Positions 35,176-46,035 of a DNA stretch of 64,000 nt are shown one piece after another. The translations under genes were made by a program, and so were the position numbers. This DNA comes from Congeria kusceri (Eukaryota > Mollusca > Bivalvia > Myida > Dreissenidae). The notes under the pieces are model-generated. The model was not told the origin of the DNA. It saw only the letters and a program-made list of their open reading frames with translations, and did not search any database. The DNA lies in assembly GCA_027627225.1 (NCBI GenBank), contig JAPFQT010000041.1:663501-727500 (forward strand). Direction: 5' to 3'. The number at the start of each line of letters is the position of its first letter. Positions within the stretch are counted from its first letter, which is position 1.

Positions 35176-35414
35176 ACAAATGCATCACTGACTCCACTGA
35201 ATGGCAGGGCAACGTTAACTACACGGTGAGTGGAAAGGTGTGCCAACAATGGGCGAAAAATGAACCACATTCCCACAAATTTCACTCTCCAGCATTCGCA
35301 GGTGGTCAAACGGATATCGAGGCCAAAAATTATTGCCGTGACCCTGATACGGAAGGTTTCCCATGGTGTTATACGATGAAAGATGGGAATATTGTGCAAT
35401 ACTCCACTGCACTG
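35176..35414 (+). CDS. Kringle domain exon, cysteine-depleted
   Basis: After a TTAATGTAG acceptor the frame reads KCITDSTEWQGNVNYTVSGK, CQQWAKNEPHSHKFHSP, NYCRDPDTEGFPWCYTMKDG and VQYSTAL. The order C, SGK.CQ.W, PH.H, NYCR.PD and PWCYT is diagnostic of a kringle. Four of six cysteines remain. The fifth (normally EYC) is Ser (TCC), which leaves the NYC cysteine unpaired, and the sixth is not encoded before the GTAAAA donor. The exon enters in phase 1 but leaves in phase 0, unlike its neighbours. It is either a degenerating module or a read-through end. Confidence 0.7.
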
Positions 35415-36207
35415 GTAAAAATACTTTATTTATTATAGTTTATCATATTTAAATGGGTGATCGGATAAGTATTTCTATATCCAGTTAACCGGAAGTGGCG
35501 TTGTTTGCCCTGTTACTAATGTATCCCTACGCGCCGAATACATGTTTGAAATAGAAAAAAAAGAACTAGGCCTATGTTTAAGCGTGTTTGTAGGTTCTAG
35601 GCCCGACGTGAAACTTATAATTGAAACATCTAAATACCTTTTACACGCTTTTAAAATGGAGTAAAAATAATAAACAGAACGCATGGTTTGTTCCGCTAAA
35701 GGTCGTCCTAGTTTTATTTTCTAAGCGGCACTGTCTGATTTGTCTCACTCGCGGCGACAAACATTTACCCTCAATTTAAATTAAGGCTATGTTTTTGATC
35801 AAGCCAACAGAATGTGTCTTGCATATTCGATGTGTAAAGTTATGTTAGCTTCTTTAGCTTCTGTGTTTGCTGGTTTGTATATGCGCATTTATTATCCACA
35901 AGGCTACACACGTTTAGTCTAGTTAAAGTCAATTTGTAAGCCTTTATAATGTTCTATAGAAGGAAGTCTAACGTGATAATCCAATCCATATTCATGATAT
36001 CTAAATCGTGATAGTGCAACTTTTATTTTTGTCACTCTGTCAAATATAAACTATTTTACTTTCAAGACTATAAACACAATGCAGATTGTTTCACTGCGAG
36101 GATAACAGAACAAACTTAGTATCGGTCGTCCACAGATGCTTATGCGTAGCTGGTTTTAATTAAACTGGGTCATTACACATAAGTTCTGTGCATTGCAATT
36201 GTTGCAG
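35415..36207. other. Intron or spacer after the kringle exon
   Basis: No exon or repeat was recognised. Confidence 0.4.
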
Positions 36208-36399
36208 CTAATCAGCGTCGTTCAACGTTGGGCACAACACAGCTGAACTATTGTAAGAAGGGATGGACAAAAAATGAAAATACAGGCGCTTGTGTTGCAA
36301 AAGGACGAGAAAAACTGACCTCTTTTGACGCAGTGAATGCCTGTGTTGACGAGGGATATTCTGTTGTTCATCCGCAGAAGAATTTTCACTTGTCAGGAG
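36208..36399 (+). CDS. C-type-lectin-like domain, N-terminal half
   Basis: A TTGTTGCAG acceptor and GGAG|GTATTT donor give 192 nt, phase 1 to 1. It reads LNYCKKGWTKNENTGACVAK and then FDAVNACVDEGYSVVHP. C..GW...TG.C followed by A...C...GY.VV is the start of a C-type lectin fold (first disulphide loop, helix 1). The sugar-binding second half with WND and the last cysteines is not in this exon. Confidence 0.55.
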
Positions 36400-37002
36400 G
36401 TATTTCAGAAATTTTAAATAGTAACATAAGTTGACCACCTTCGTTATAATTGTTTATAACACGTGTAATGCGACATACTGTATTTCAAAATAGATAATAT
36501 AACGTTGAACGTATTCTATTTTGCTGTTTTGATTCTAACAATAATTCAAAACATGAGTGTGTCATAGTAGTATAAACTAGATTAGACTTGCTATTTAGTG
36601 TCGTTTAAAATATGCTGTGTGTATTTTAAAATGCTTTATTGAAAGCAAATTATTATATTTATTTAAACAACGATCGCGTCATAGCAATGTTGTTAGTAGA
36701 AAATGTGTATTTTGCTGTATGTTATTGTAATTCGTCGTTAATTGTATAAGCTCTTGCGAAGTAATCGAAACTTACACTATGTGTACATATAACAATGTAA
36801 GTGAAATATAAAAGCTAATTGATCGTAAGCTGTATTGTATGGATAAAGTTCTAGAATACAGTTTTAATACAAACGAATATGATTAAATTAGATTTATTTA
36901 CCCCATATCATACGTAAATGAAATATTATAAATCATTGCTATTACTTGCACTTTTATATCGATGTTACGGAATAAATGCCGTTATTTGTAATATTTGAAC
37001 AG

Positions 37003-37059
37003 ATGTGCTGCCTGATGAAATCATCTATGCTTGGTTTTCTCACGGAAACATAAGAAATG
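37003..37059 (+). CDS. Small phase-1 exon, possible lectin-domain continuation
   Basis: TTTGAACAG|AT to AATG|GTCAGA gives 57 nt, phase 1 to 1, reading DVLPDEIIYAWFSHGNIRN. YAWF could be the strand that follows helix 2 in a C-type lectin. The donor is weak. It is supported only by phase agreement. Confidence 0.3.
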
Positions 37060-37157
37060 GTCAGATGTAATATTAATTTATATACCTGTTTACTTGTTTT
37101 AGTATTACTAATATACGAAGGATTATATAAAGGATATCTCTTTAGTATAGTTATCAA

Positions 37158-37598
37158 CTACTGTTTGTCATCGTATCTAACATAGCGGCCCTTTTTCACT
37201 GTAATACAATGATTCATAGTGTTTATGCACCTATCAATAGTTTCACCCAGGGTGGGGAGCGGTGGGCATGTACGGGACTTTAGACTGAAAGCAATTCCCG
37301 ACAGGCGGGAAATTGACACGCCGAATGATTCCGGGTCCCGGGAAATATACTTTGTTCGGATTTTAGGTCCCGGTAGTATTGGCCCCCGGAACAGTTGATA
37401 CACCAAATAAGCATCCCCATTGAGGGGATATAGACACAAATGCTTGACCCTAGGGTGGGAAATTAGATCCCCCCAAATACAATTAGTCAAATTCCCCGAC
37501 GCCCGCCCCCCCCCCTTGGGGAAAATATTCAGTGCATTACTCAAACAAATACAGTTTTGATCGGAATTAAAGTCTAAGAACAAAGGAAGGGAAAGCAT
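37158..37598. other. G+C-rich island, unassigned
   Basis: An unusually G/C-rich patch with CCCGCCCCCCCCCCTTGGGG and several GGGACC-type runs lies in an AT-rich intron. A 146-codon minus-strand ORF covers it but shows no domain I know. It is probably an old repeat insertion. Confidence 0.35.
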
Positions 37599-38187
37599 AT
37601 CACTAATCTTAATAAATAGATTCTCGATTAGTGTCTATTTAGGCATACGTCATCCAAATTTAATTTTAGTAAAGCATCTAAACTTTTGACCTTCAAATGC
37701 AGATTTAGAAAGAATATGGACCTGCTTGTTTTAACAGTTGATTTCAATAACACGTAATGGATATGGACAGTCCACTATTTACCTGCTAACCGAAATGTGT
37801 TTCGGCGTCGGTGTGTTGGCTATTTTCAGATAGAAGTCCGATGACCTGCCTGTCAGTCGAAAGAACGACTTTTGAGGTCAAATCGCAATTGTGCATAGAC
37901 AGGCTTACGTACTTGTGCTCCACCTCCAGTACACAATGTTTATTCATTGGAGTATAAAATGTTTGACTATGTGTGGTGTTTGAAGACAATAGCTTTTTTT
38001 ATATTAAAGCTCAACAGACTTTCAGCAATGTCGACAATACATTCACAATGCATTGTAAATGTAATGTTTGCTTTGTCAGTTAAAATGTATTGATATTTAT
38101 TTCAAATTATTTTTTGTTTGAATTTTTTAAGTAATTATTTACTGATACTTCTAATCCTTAAATCGATTTTCATTGGACTATTTTCAG

Positions 38188-38595
38188 AACGATTTGAATA
38201 TTTTAGCACACGTACGGCTGAAGAGTATGCGACAGTTCCATTGATACTGTCGCAAACAAGTATTTCTTTTGAATTCAAAGGGAATGATGGGGCCACTATT
38301 TGGCTTATCGACGCCTTTGAGTACCAGCGATACAAAATTACATTAAGCGGAAACACTGAGTCGCGTATTGTTTATCTTCCGAAAAATGAGACTCTTTTGG
38401 AGACTCACATACAGGGGTTGTATAACTACACAAACTACTGCGGATTTTGGAAAACGTGGTCAGACAAAACGATAAATGTAGGAACAGATAGCACATACGC
38501 ATCGTTTATGTTTACTCATATCGGGTTATTTCAACCAAAAACACTTAAGATGGGAACAACTACTGGACATGATGGAGAATGGAGATTGCCTGACG
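38188..38595 (+). CDS. Farnesoic acid O-methyltransferase-like (FAMeT) domain exon
   Basis: ATTTTCAG|AA to GACG|GTATTG gives 408 nt, phase 1 to 1. Landmarks are RFEYFSTRTAEEYATVP at the start, FEFKGNDGATIWLID, a YKITLSGNTESRIVYLP strand, YCGFWKTWSDKTINVG in the middle and GTTTGHDGEWRLPDG at the end. These match the FAMeT-type beta-sandwich, which in molluscs is mostly found in multi-domain extracellular proteins rather than enzymes; no catalytic role is implied. It is intact. Neighbouring exons share phase 1, so it reads as one module of a membrane receptor. Confidence 0.7.
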
Positions 38596-39004
38596 GTATT
38601 GGGATTCGCAAATGGGCGTATTTTTGACATAAAATTGGGGGATAGTGGTTAGTACGCATAGGTGTAGATGAACTGTATATATTTTCCGACCGTTTAAAAC
38701 TCAGCTAATTTCAGGCCGGTAAACAAATTTAATTTCACCATTCATGCCATGTTTTGATCATTCAAATATATCTTAACATTGCACAAAATATTGATTCGAT
38801 TTTTTCGGCAATCGCCCACTTGAGCGGTAGTCATGAACCATACATTATATTTAAGAATTTATGGACGAATTGGTCATGTAATTAAATACAATGTATTGTA
38901 AAACAAGTCATTATGATGTATTGTTGTAATTGAACATACTGATTCTACGCAATCCGTTTACAATTCATGTTTTGTTATATAATAATTTGTTTATCTCAAA
39001 ACAG

Positions 39005-39058
39005 GTACCGCGTGCCACTTCGCAGCTGCTAGTGCCGGTTTTGACAACAAGGAACAAT
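39005..39058 (+). CDS. Short stalk exon
   Basis: AAAACAG|GT to CAAT|GTAAGA gives 54 nt, phase 1 to 1: GTACHFAAASAGFDNKEQ. It links the FAMeT module to the membrane exon, and its last base plus the next exon make a Cys codon. Confidence 0.55.
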
Positions 39059-39261
39059 GTAAGACTTTTAGTAAAATAAGCGTACTTAAAGATAGTTTGT
39101 AGGACAACTTAATAAAACCCCGTTAAGACATCATTTTGTTTGCTTGATATTAAGAATTATGAAGCATCAATTACACACGCGCGTCAAATATGGTTTATCG
39201 TATTATATAAAGAGGGCACAGAATGTCTGGTCCTTTAGGATGTTAAAAATGTATTAAACAA

Positions 39262-39335
39262 ATTAAGTCCTCGATTCGAACCTACATCTAAAGGACTTGT
39301 AACTCTGCGCTCTACCATAAGGCTACACATGTTTT
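39262..39335 (-). mobile_element. tRNA-like fragment
   Basis: The minus strand has TATGGTAGAGCGCAGAG and GTAGGTTCGAATCGAGG, close to box A and box B at tRNA spacing, but the T-stem does not pair. It is a SINE head or tRNA pseudogene. Confidence 0.45.
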
Positions 39336-39873
39336 TCACAGCATTTAATGTGTCAGTGAATAACAATTGGTCACACGTATCTCGGTATAATGATATTTAC
39401 GATTTAAATTTTGACGGAATTTAACGGAATATTCATGAAGTGCCAGGTCAAACCTAACGCACAATACTGCCTTATTTCGCGGCGATGCGGATTCATACAA
39501 AGTAAATGTCCAGCGTTTTGGGGTTCTGCTAGTTACACTTCCAATTTTTAAACTACAAAGATGTTTAACACAAATGCCGTTGTGTGGTCTTTATTGTTCA
39601 GTTTGAAAGTTTACGCGTGATTTTTTTCCCGATGACAACATCTACACTACGAGTGTATACATTCAAGTTGATAACCATAACTAAAGGCACGTTTAATAAA
39701 ATCATGATGGATTATGAGTATAGGTAAATAATAATTTCAGCACTTTTTTGCAAACTCCTCACAGTGATTTTCCTCATTAGATGAGTAGCAGGGGAGACCA
39801 CTGCACTGGGAGAAGTTTGGCGCTTGTGTTACGGGTGTTCTTGATTATGTTTTGTTGTTGCTGCTGCTTATAG

Positions 39874-40497
39874 GTACTTGTAACAAAGAAGTGACCGACG
39901 GTGCCGTATTGGCTGGTGCTATTGTTGGTTGTATTGTCGCTGGCATTGGACTCGGATGGTTGTATTGTCGCTGGCATTGGACTCGGATGGTTGTATTGTC
40001 GCTGGCATTGGACTCGGATGGTTGTATTGTCGCTGGCATTGGACTCGGATCTGTAGTAACCTGCCTGATTGCTAAAAAAAGACAGAGAAATGGTACATTT
40101 TATATGATTTGTTTACGTTTATTACAATCATTACACAAGGCTGGTGCTATTGTTGGTTGTATTGTCGCTGGCATTGGACTCGGATCTGTAGTAACCTGCC
40201 TGATTGCTAAAAAAAGACAGAGAAATGGTACATTTTATATGATTTGTGTACGTTTATTACAATCATTACACAAGGCTGGTGCTATTGTTGGTTGTATTGT
40301 CGCTGGCATTGGACTCGGATCTGTAGTAACCTGCCTGATTGCTAAAAAAAGACAGAGAAATGGTACATTTTATATGATTTGTTTACGTTTATTACAATCA
40401 TTACACAAGGCTGGTGCTATTGTTGGTTGTATTGTCGCTGGCATTGGACTCGGATCTGTAGTAACCTGCCTTATTGCTAAAAAAAGACAGAGAAATG
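39874..40497 (+). CDS. Transmembrane exon, tandemly expanded
   Basis: A CTTATAG acceptor starts TCNKEVTDGAVLAG, then a hydrophobic helix (AIVGCIVAGIGLGSVVTCLI) closed by the stop-transfer KKRQRN and a donor ATG|GTACAT at 40092 (219 nt, phase 1 to 1). From 40141 the helix, the donor and about 46 bp of following sequence are repeated three times with a 135-bp period, giving further in-phase donors at 40227, 40362 and 40497. The whole span stays open. The first helix also contains three extra 31-bp units (93 bp). Any of the four donors joins in frame to the exon at 40971. Confidence 0.6.
39954..40050. repeat. 31-bp repeat inside the transmembrane exon
   Basis: GGTTGTATTGTCGCTGGCAT plus GGACTCGGAT occurs four times in a row. 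Three added copies make 93 bp, restoring frame after passing through all three frames without a stop. Confidence 0.9.
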
Positions 40498-40545
40498 GTA
40501 TATTTTATAGGATTTGTTTACGTTTATTACAATCATTACACAAGG
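40141..40545. repeat. 135-bp tandem repeat, three copies plus parental unit
   Basis: Copies start at 40141, 40276 and 40411 with CTGGTGCTATTGTTGGTTGT; the parental unit starts at 39913. Differences are very few (a TTT/TGT and a handful in the last copy). 135 bp is 45 codons. Confidence 0.95.
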
Positions 40546-40970
40546 TGCATACACGTATCAACTCATGAACGTGTTTAATATCTCTAACATGCAATTTATC
40601 AAATAAGAAGAAGAAATACCTTTTGGGGCCTAAACATTATAATTTAGTACATTACTTATTTAAGTGTTAACTTAGTGAATCTAAAACAGTATATTGATTA
40701 ATTATCAAACACATCTTAGAGTGTATTTAAATAATCCGTTTCATAGTAATTAATTTAAAGCTTTGAATTCGGAATCTTATTTTAATTACAAATTTCATTT
40801 TTTTCATTTTGGTGATCAAAACGACGATATTTAACATTTAAATTTTAAAAAAAATTATTAATTTATATTTTATTGGAGAAAATGTCAATAAATTTAATCC
40901 CAATAAAAATATGCACGATATGAAGAACTAATTGTTTTAACCTTTACAAAATTACCATTTTCACTTGTAG

Positions 40971-41069
40971 TTGGAACTGGTGTTCAAAGTGCACGGTAAG
41001 TTACAGATATTTCCCTATAGAGTTCTTACGAGGACATATGTGTTCTTTGTATGGTTCGTATACTTTTCA

Positions 41070-41107
<38 letters not shown>

Positions 41108-41883
41108 GATGATGATGATTATGATGATGATCATGATGATGATCATGTTTATGTAATGATGATCATTATCATGATATTGATCATGATGATAACGATGGTT
41201 ATGATAAGAAGAAAAAAACACGCTTTAAAATTGCTTGCAACAATAAACAATCGTTATGGCTTTTTTTTTCAGAGTAAAACCAAAAATGAAAAGGGTATAC
41301 TTTGAAAATGAGAATGCAAAGTAAGTCGAATATTGGGAGATCATATGACGTTATAATATTTTTCGATTAACAGCATTTGCAAATTTGATGTCAGTAATAT
41401 GTTTTATTTGATTCCTATTGTTGTTAATTAAATAATTAGTTCTTTCATTATTGAAATGTAATAATAAATTGCTTATCTCGTTTATATAGTTACATGTATT
41501 GCATCAAATCCGTAATTAAATAAATATATGATTAATTACTCATTTTAAACATAGATTCCACGTGACTATCAATTGTATGTGTTGTTTTATGTGTACCCAT
41601 CACTTGTTGATCTTTCAGTCTTCAAAACAACTGCGGTCAACTGAAAATTACTAGGTAAGCGTGATTTGTATTTATTATGTTTGTTGGTGGTGCTTTTTGT
41701 GCGTTGTTGTTGTTTTCTAGTGAGTGCTTGACATCTTTTAAATAATTACATGTGTTAACAAAACGTCAATTGTGTAAAGCTCAACGTGTACAATGAGTAC
41801 ATAAATAAATCCATTTATCCATAGTATCCTTACTATACATGTATTTCAGCAACGACCACTATGACACTGTAAATGATGAATAA
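40971..41883 (+). CDS. Cytoplasmic-tail exons of the mosaic receptor
   Basis: There are four tiny exons: 40971-40995 (25 nt), 41273-41320 (48), 41619-41654 (36) and 41850-41883, all with canonical AG and GTAAG-type borders and matching phases (1-2, 2-2, 2-2, stop). Joined they read VGTGVQSAR, VKPKMKRVYFENENA, NLQNNCGQLKIT, SNDHYDTVNDE and stop. It is a basic juxtamembrane part followed by an acidic end with two tyrosines (VYFEN and HYDTV). YDTV fits a YxxV-type SH2-docking site but not a strict ITIM. A GTAAGT donor four bases after the stop suggests an intron in the 3' UTR. Confidence 0.65.
41071..41205. repeat. ACT and ATG/ATC trinucleotide tract
   Basis: (ACT)n turns into (GAT)n, with several TGATCATGAT blocks. 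It lies in an intron between tail exons. Confidence 0.9.
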
Positions 41884-42238
41884 AATGGTAAGTTTCTTTG
41901 AAATGTATTGATATTATTAGTTTATTTAAATTTTTGTCTTTAGCTGTTCATGAAGTGACAATTAACAGTGTTGCTATTTTGAAAAGGCAGGCAAACATTG
42001 ACACAAAACTATATTTATAAAACTATAAAAAGTAATAAAAACAACGACAAGTTAATAATACAATCTGAAATCATGGACTGTTTAGAGCAAACGTGATTAG
42101 AATATGTATATACAATTGTAAAATAAGTGTGGCTCTATATGGCTGTACACATACGTATTTGTATGTATATTTTACAAACATTGTTACCGCTATTGGTATT
42201 TGTGTACTTTATGTATATATGTACGTTGCGTTTACAGC

Positions 42239-42354
42239 CAATGAACAACATAAATAAAGATCACAGCGAAGACGGACAGTTTTTGCGTGAATTCATCGGC
42301 ACACTCATTGTCCTATATGATCCAAATTCCATGACTTCAAAGACTGTCATTTAA
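42239..42354 (+). other. Possible 3' UTR or alternative tail exon
   Basis: A TGCGTTTACAG acceptor precedes PMNNINKDHSEDGQFLRE. It would be the next exon after the donor at 41888. It most likely lies in the 3' UTR, or in a different tail if the preceding exon is skipped. Confidence 0.3.
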
Positions 42355-42359
42355 AGTAA

Positions 42360-44860
42360 TGTCTTAAATGGATCTGTGCATTGAAATGGATTAAATTGTT
42401 AAGCGTTTGTAACGCTTTTCCTCGAAAGTTTGAAAAACTGGTGTATCATGATAACATGTATCCATCAATTCTATATATGATCATGTTAATGTGTTTGCAT
42501 ATCGCATTAGTTATGACCTTTCCATGTTTATTTGCATACGGTCATATTGATTTAATGTACATACATTTTTTCAAATGTTTGTTGATTCTTAATCCTCAAA
42601 TACACTTTTTTGTTGAATTGATTTTTGTAGGTCCCTGTGAAAAGTATAATGTTAACAGTAAACAATGCACATCAATATATTTATCAGCTTTTATATTTAT
42701 GGTTAACGAGTTTATATGATATCGGATGTGTTACGTTTGTTGTTTAGGTTATTTACACGTTTTTAACATATTATGTACACTCATATTTGAATATACTGTC
42801 GTAAAGTCATTTGCAATGCTGCACTACAATATTTCTTGTCATGCATGTATGCCTGTGAACATATTATTTCCACAATTATGTTAGTATCGTTCTTATCTGT
42901 CTATGTAATACTCTATTTCATTATTGCTTCTGTCATGTTACAGCTTTAAGTACATAGAGAATGCTAGGTTAGTGTTAAATACAGGTAAGTTTATTTAGAG
43001 AGGCTTAGAAAACCTGAACAACGAGCCTTGGCTCTGCGCTCGTTCCAGGAACAAAAAAAGTTATTTAAAAAATGAAGCGGATCATTTAAACAACGGAATC
43101 ACATTCAACATTTAAGTTTATTGTTTAATATATTTATATTTTATTTCATTATGGACTATATGAAAACATTACATATGCGACCATCAAGTGGCCTTCTCCC
43201 CAGCCTATGTGTACAATTTTACCATGAATTAAAATAAGTCTAAGCAAACATTGAATAAACGTGTTCACATTAGTGTGTATGAACATACCATCGATTATAT
43301 CATGTTAATGTGTTTGAATGTAATAAAATGATAAGAAAAAAAGGTAAGTTTTAATAACATAGTGAAATTGAAAGGGATAAGCTTTATACTAATTTAAAAT
43401 GTTGGTTATTTACATAATACATGTTGCTTTTGAAAATGTTTAACACTGATAATTCAATGTGTAAATTTTGGTTTAATATCCATGCCGTTTATTTGTTTTT
43501 GAATTACAACTCATTAAAAGATCCATGTAATAAATTTATTAAATTAAACATGCCTAGTATATGAATTTATTTCACTACATGTATCAGTGAATATGGACTT
43601 TGCACAATGATAGATTTAAGAGCGAATATGTAAAATTACCTTCTCGTCATGAACTGCATAAAAAATAACACGTTTTCCAAATTTTAGGAATATAAACCAA
43701 CACCTACGGCACATTTTCACGATTATTATATTCTAAAGGTAAAACAATCCCTACCAGACAAGACTTTCAACAATGAAATGCCATTATTAATTTGTTTTAT
43801 TTTTATCTTGAATATATTTTACATTTCAAAATGGTTTAATTTCTCTTCCCCAAAATATGACAATTGGACACAATACAAGTGCTTTCATATATCATTTAAA
43901 TTCTGAACAAGTTCATAAATTAATACATGAAAGAACTGTTCATTGATATTTGTTAAACTCTGAACACTTTCGGTATTAAGAGATCTATATCTTATGTTAG
44001 GTCTGATAATCTTGTGTTTCATTATTTTATACATCTGTTACTTAGAATTATCATGTTCAAAGCAAAATTACTTATATTTATATCGATAAATTCGCTAAAA
44101 TTATGCGCTCGCACCAAAATAACGTAAATTTAAACAATAATATTTACATTTTTTGCACTCGCTCGCTCCAAATTTTTCGACAAAAAATCCGATGACCAAG
44201 TATTCAGTTTGGTGTGGCCTTAGCATAGTATTAAGCCATATACTGTTTAAAAGACACAGGCATATTACTAAGAATCATTTCTGTTTGCTGTAGTAAAGTT
44301 GACCAGATTTTTGACATATCAGGACTTGCAACGCATTCGAATTGACGAGTCTTTAAGCGAACAAAAAATTAATATGGCCCTAGTATGCAAACGTATTTAT
44401 GTTTCAACCTACCTATGATTCAATTAAGGCTGTTGTCATTTTCTGGCATATGTATGTGCGCTTACTACTGGTCAACCGCATAGATCGGCTAAGATGGCCC
44501 AGGAAATGTGTGAGTAGGTTAACTGACCGCCGTTATATGACTGAAATACTGTTAAAAAGGGCGAAACATCCAACCAAACAAACAAACAAACAAACAGATA
44601 AACATTTATGTTTAATAATCTCTAGTATTGCTTTATGCATTCAAACATCTCGAATTTGCAGTGCTCAAAATTACAAACAAATAATTTTGACAGAGTTACA
44701 TTATTTTTTAAACATGAAAATAAGCATATTGCCTTTTAACAAAATTTTTCGGAGAAAAATTTCGGTATGTAGATTGGGGTATGTTGTTGGACGGGCGGGC
44801 TGGCGGCGTCAACTTTTCGTTTCGAGAACGGATTGAGCTATTGTAATGAACTTCATACAT
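42360..44860. other. AT-rich spacer
   Basis: No domain-bearing ORF was found. Isolated splice-like motifs (for example near 42944-42970) may be further UTR exons. Confidence 0.4.
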
Positions 44861-44865
44861 AGATA

Positions 44866-46035
44866 CCTCATGCTTGGGATTGCATATGGGGTGGGTGGGG
44901 TCAAGGTCAAGGTCACTGTTACTAAAAAAGGAAAAATGGTTTCCGCTTAATAACTTAAGAACACATCAATATATTTTTATGAAATTTCATAATATTTACG
45001 TTATATTGAGACCTTGCTTGGGATTGCATATGGGGTGGGTGGAGTCAAGGTCAAGGTCACCGTGGCTTAAAATAGAAAAACGGTTTCTGTTTAATATCTT
45101 AATAAAGCATCGAGATATTTTAATGAAACTTCATACATAAGTACCGTATATGAAGTCCTCGCTTAAAATTGCATATGGGATGTGTGGGGTCAAGGTCAAG
45201 GTCAACGTTACTAAAAGTAGAAAAACGGTTCCCGCTCAAAAACTTGAAAACGCATCGAGATATTGTAATAAAGCTTCATCCATAGATACGTTATATTGAG
45301 ACCTCGCTTGGAACTGCATATAGGGTTTGTGGGGACAAGGTCAATGTTACTAAAAATAGAAAAACGGTTTCCGCTCAATAACTTGAGAACGCATCGAGAT
45401 CTTTTAATGAAACTTCGTACATATATACCTTATATTGAGACCTCATTTGGGATTGCATATGGGGTCAAGGTCAATGTCACCGTTACTTGAAATAGAAAAA
45501 CGGTTTTCGCTCAATAACTTGATAATGCATGGAGATCTTTTAATGAAACTTCATACATAGATACCTTATATGGAGACCTTGCCTGGGATTGCATATTGGA
45601 TGGGTGGGTCAAGGTCAAGGTCACAGATACTAAAAATAGAAATACGGTTTCCGCTCAAAAATTGTGAAGACAAAGAGTTATTTTAATGAAACTGAATTTG
45701 TAGATACCCCATATTGAGACCTCGCTTGGGATTGCATATGGGGTGGGTGGGGTCAAGGTCACCGTTGCTAAAAATAGACAAACAGTTTCCGCTCAATACC
45801 TAGAGAACAAATTGAGATATTTTAATGAAACTTTATATGTAGATACCTTATATCTAGACCTCGCTTGCGATTGCAAATGGGGTGGGTGGGATTAAGGTTG
45901 AGGTCACCATTACTAAAAATAAAAAAATGGTTTCCACTCAATAATTTGAGAATGAATTTATATATGTTAATTAAACTTCAAATGCTGATACCTTATATTG
46001 AGACCTCGCTTCAGATTGCAAGGTCAGGGTCACCA
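44866..46035. repeat. About eight ~140-bp repeats with AGGTCA half-sites
   Basis: Each unit has GCATATGGGGTGGGTGG, then GGTCAAGGTCAAGGTCAC or a shorter form, then AATAGAAAAACGGTTTCCGC, CAATAACTTGAGAAC and a GATACCTTATATTGAGACCT end. Units are 75-90% alike. TCAAGGTCA is the extended half-site bound by NR5A and ERR nuclear receptors, and the direct repeat without spacing is the NR6A type. This type of repeat is dispersed in mollusc genomes, so regulation is only a possibility. Confidence 0.85.

Noticed and set aside
41897..42719. Hydrophobic ORFs after the receptor stop
   Set aside because: They are AT-rich with no splice support beyond a possible 3' UTR acceptor at 42238.
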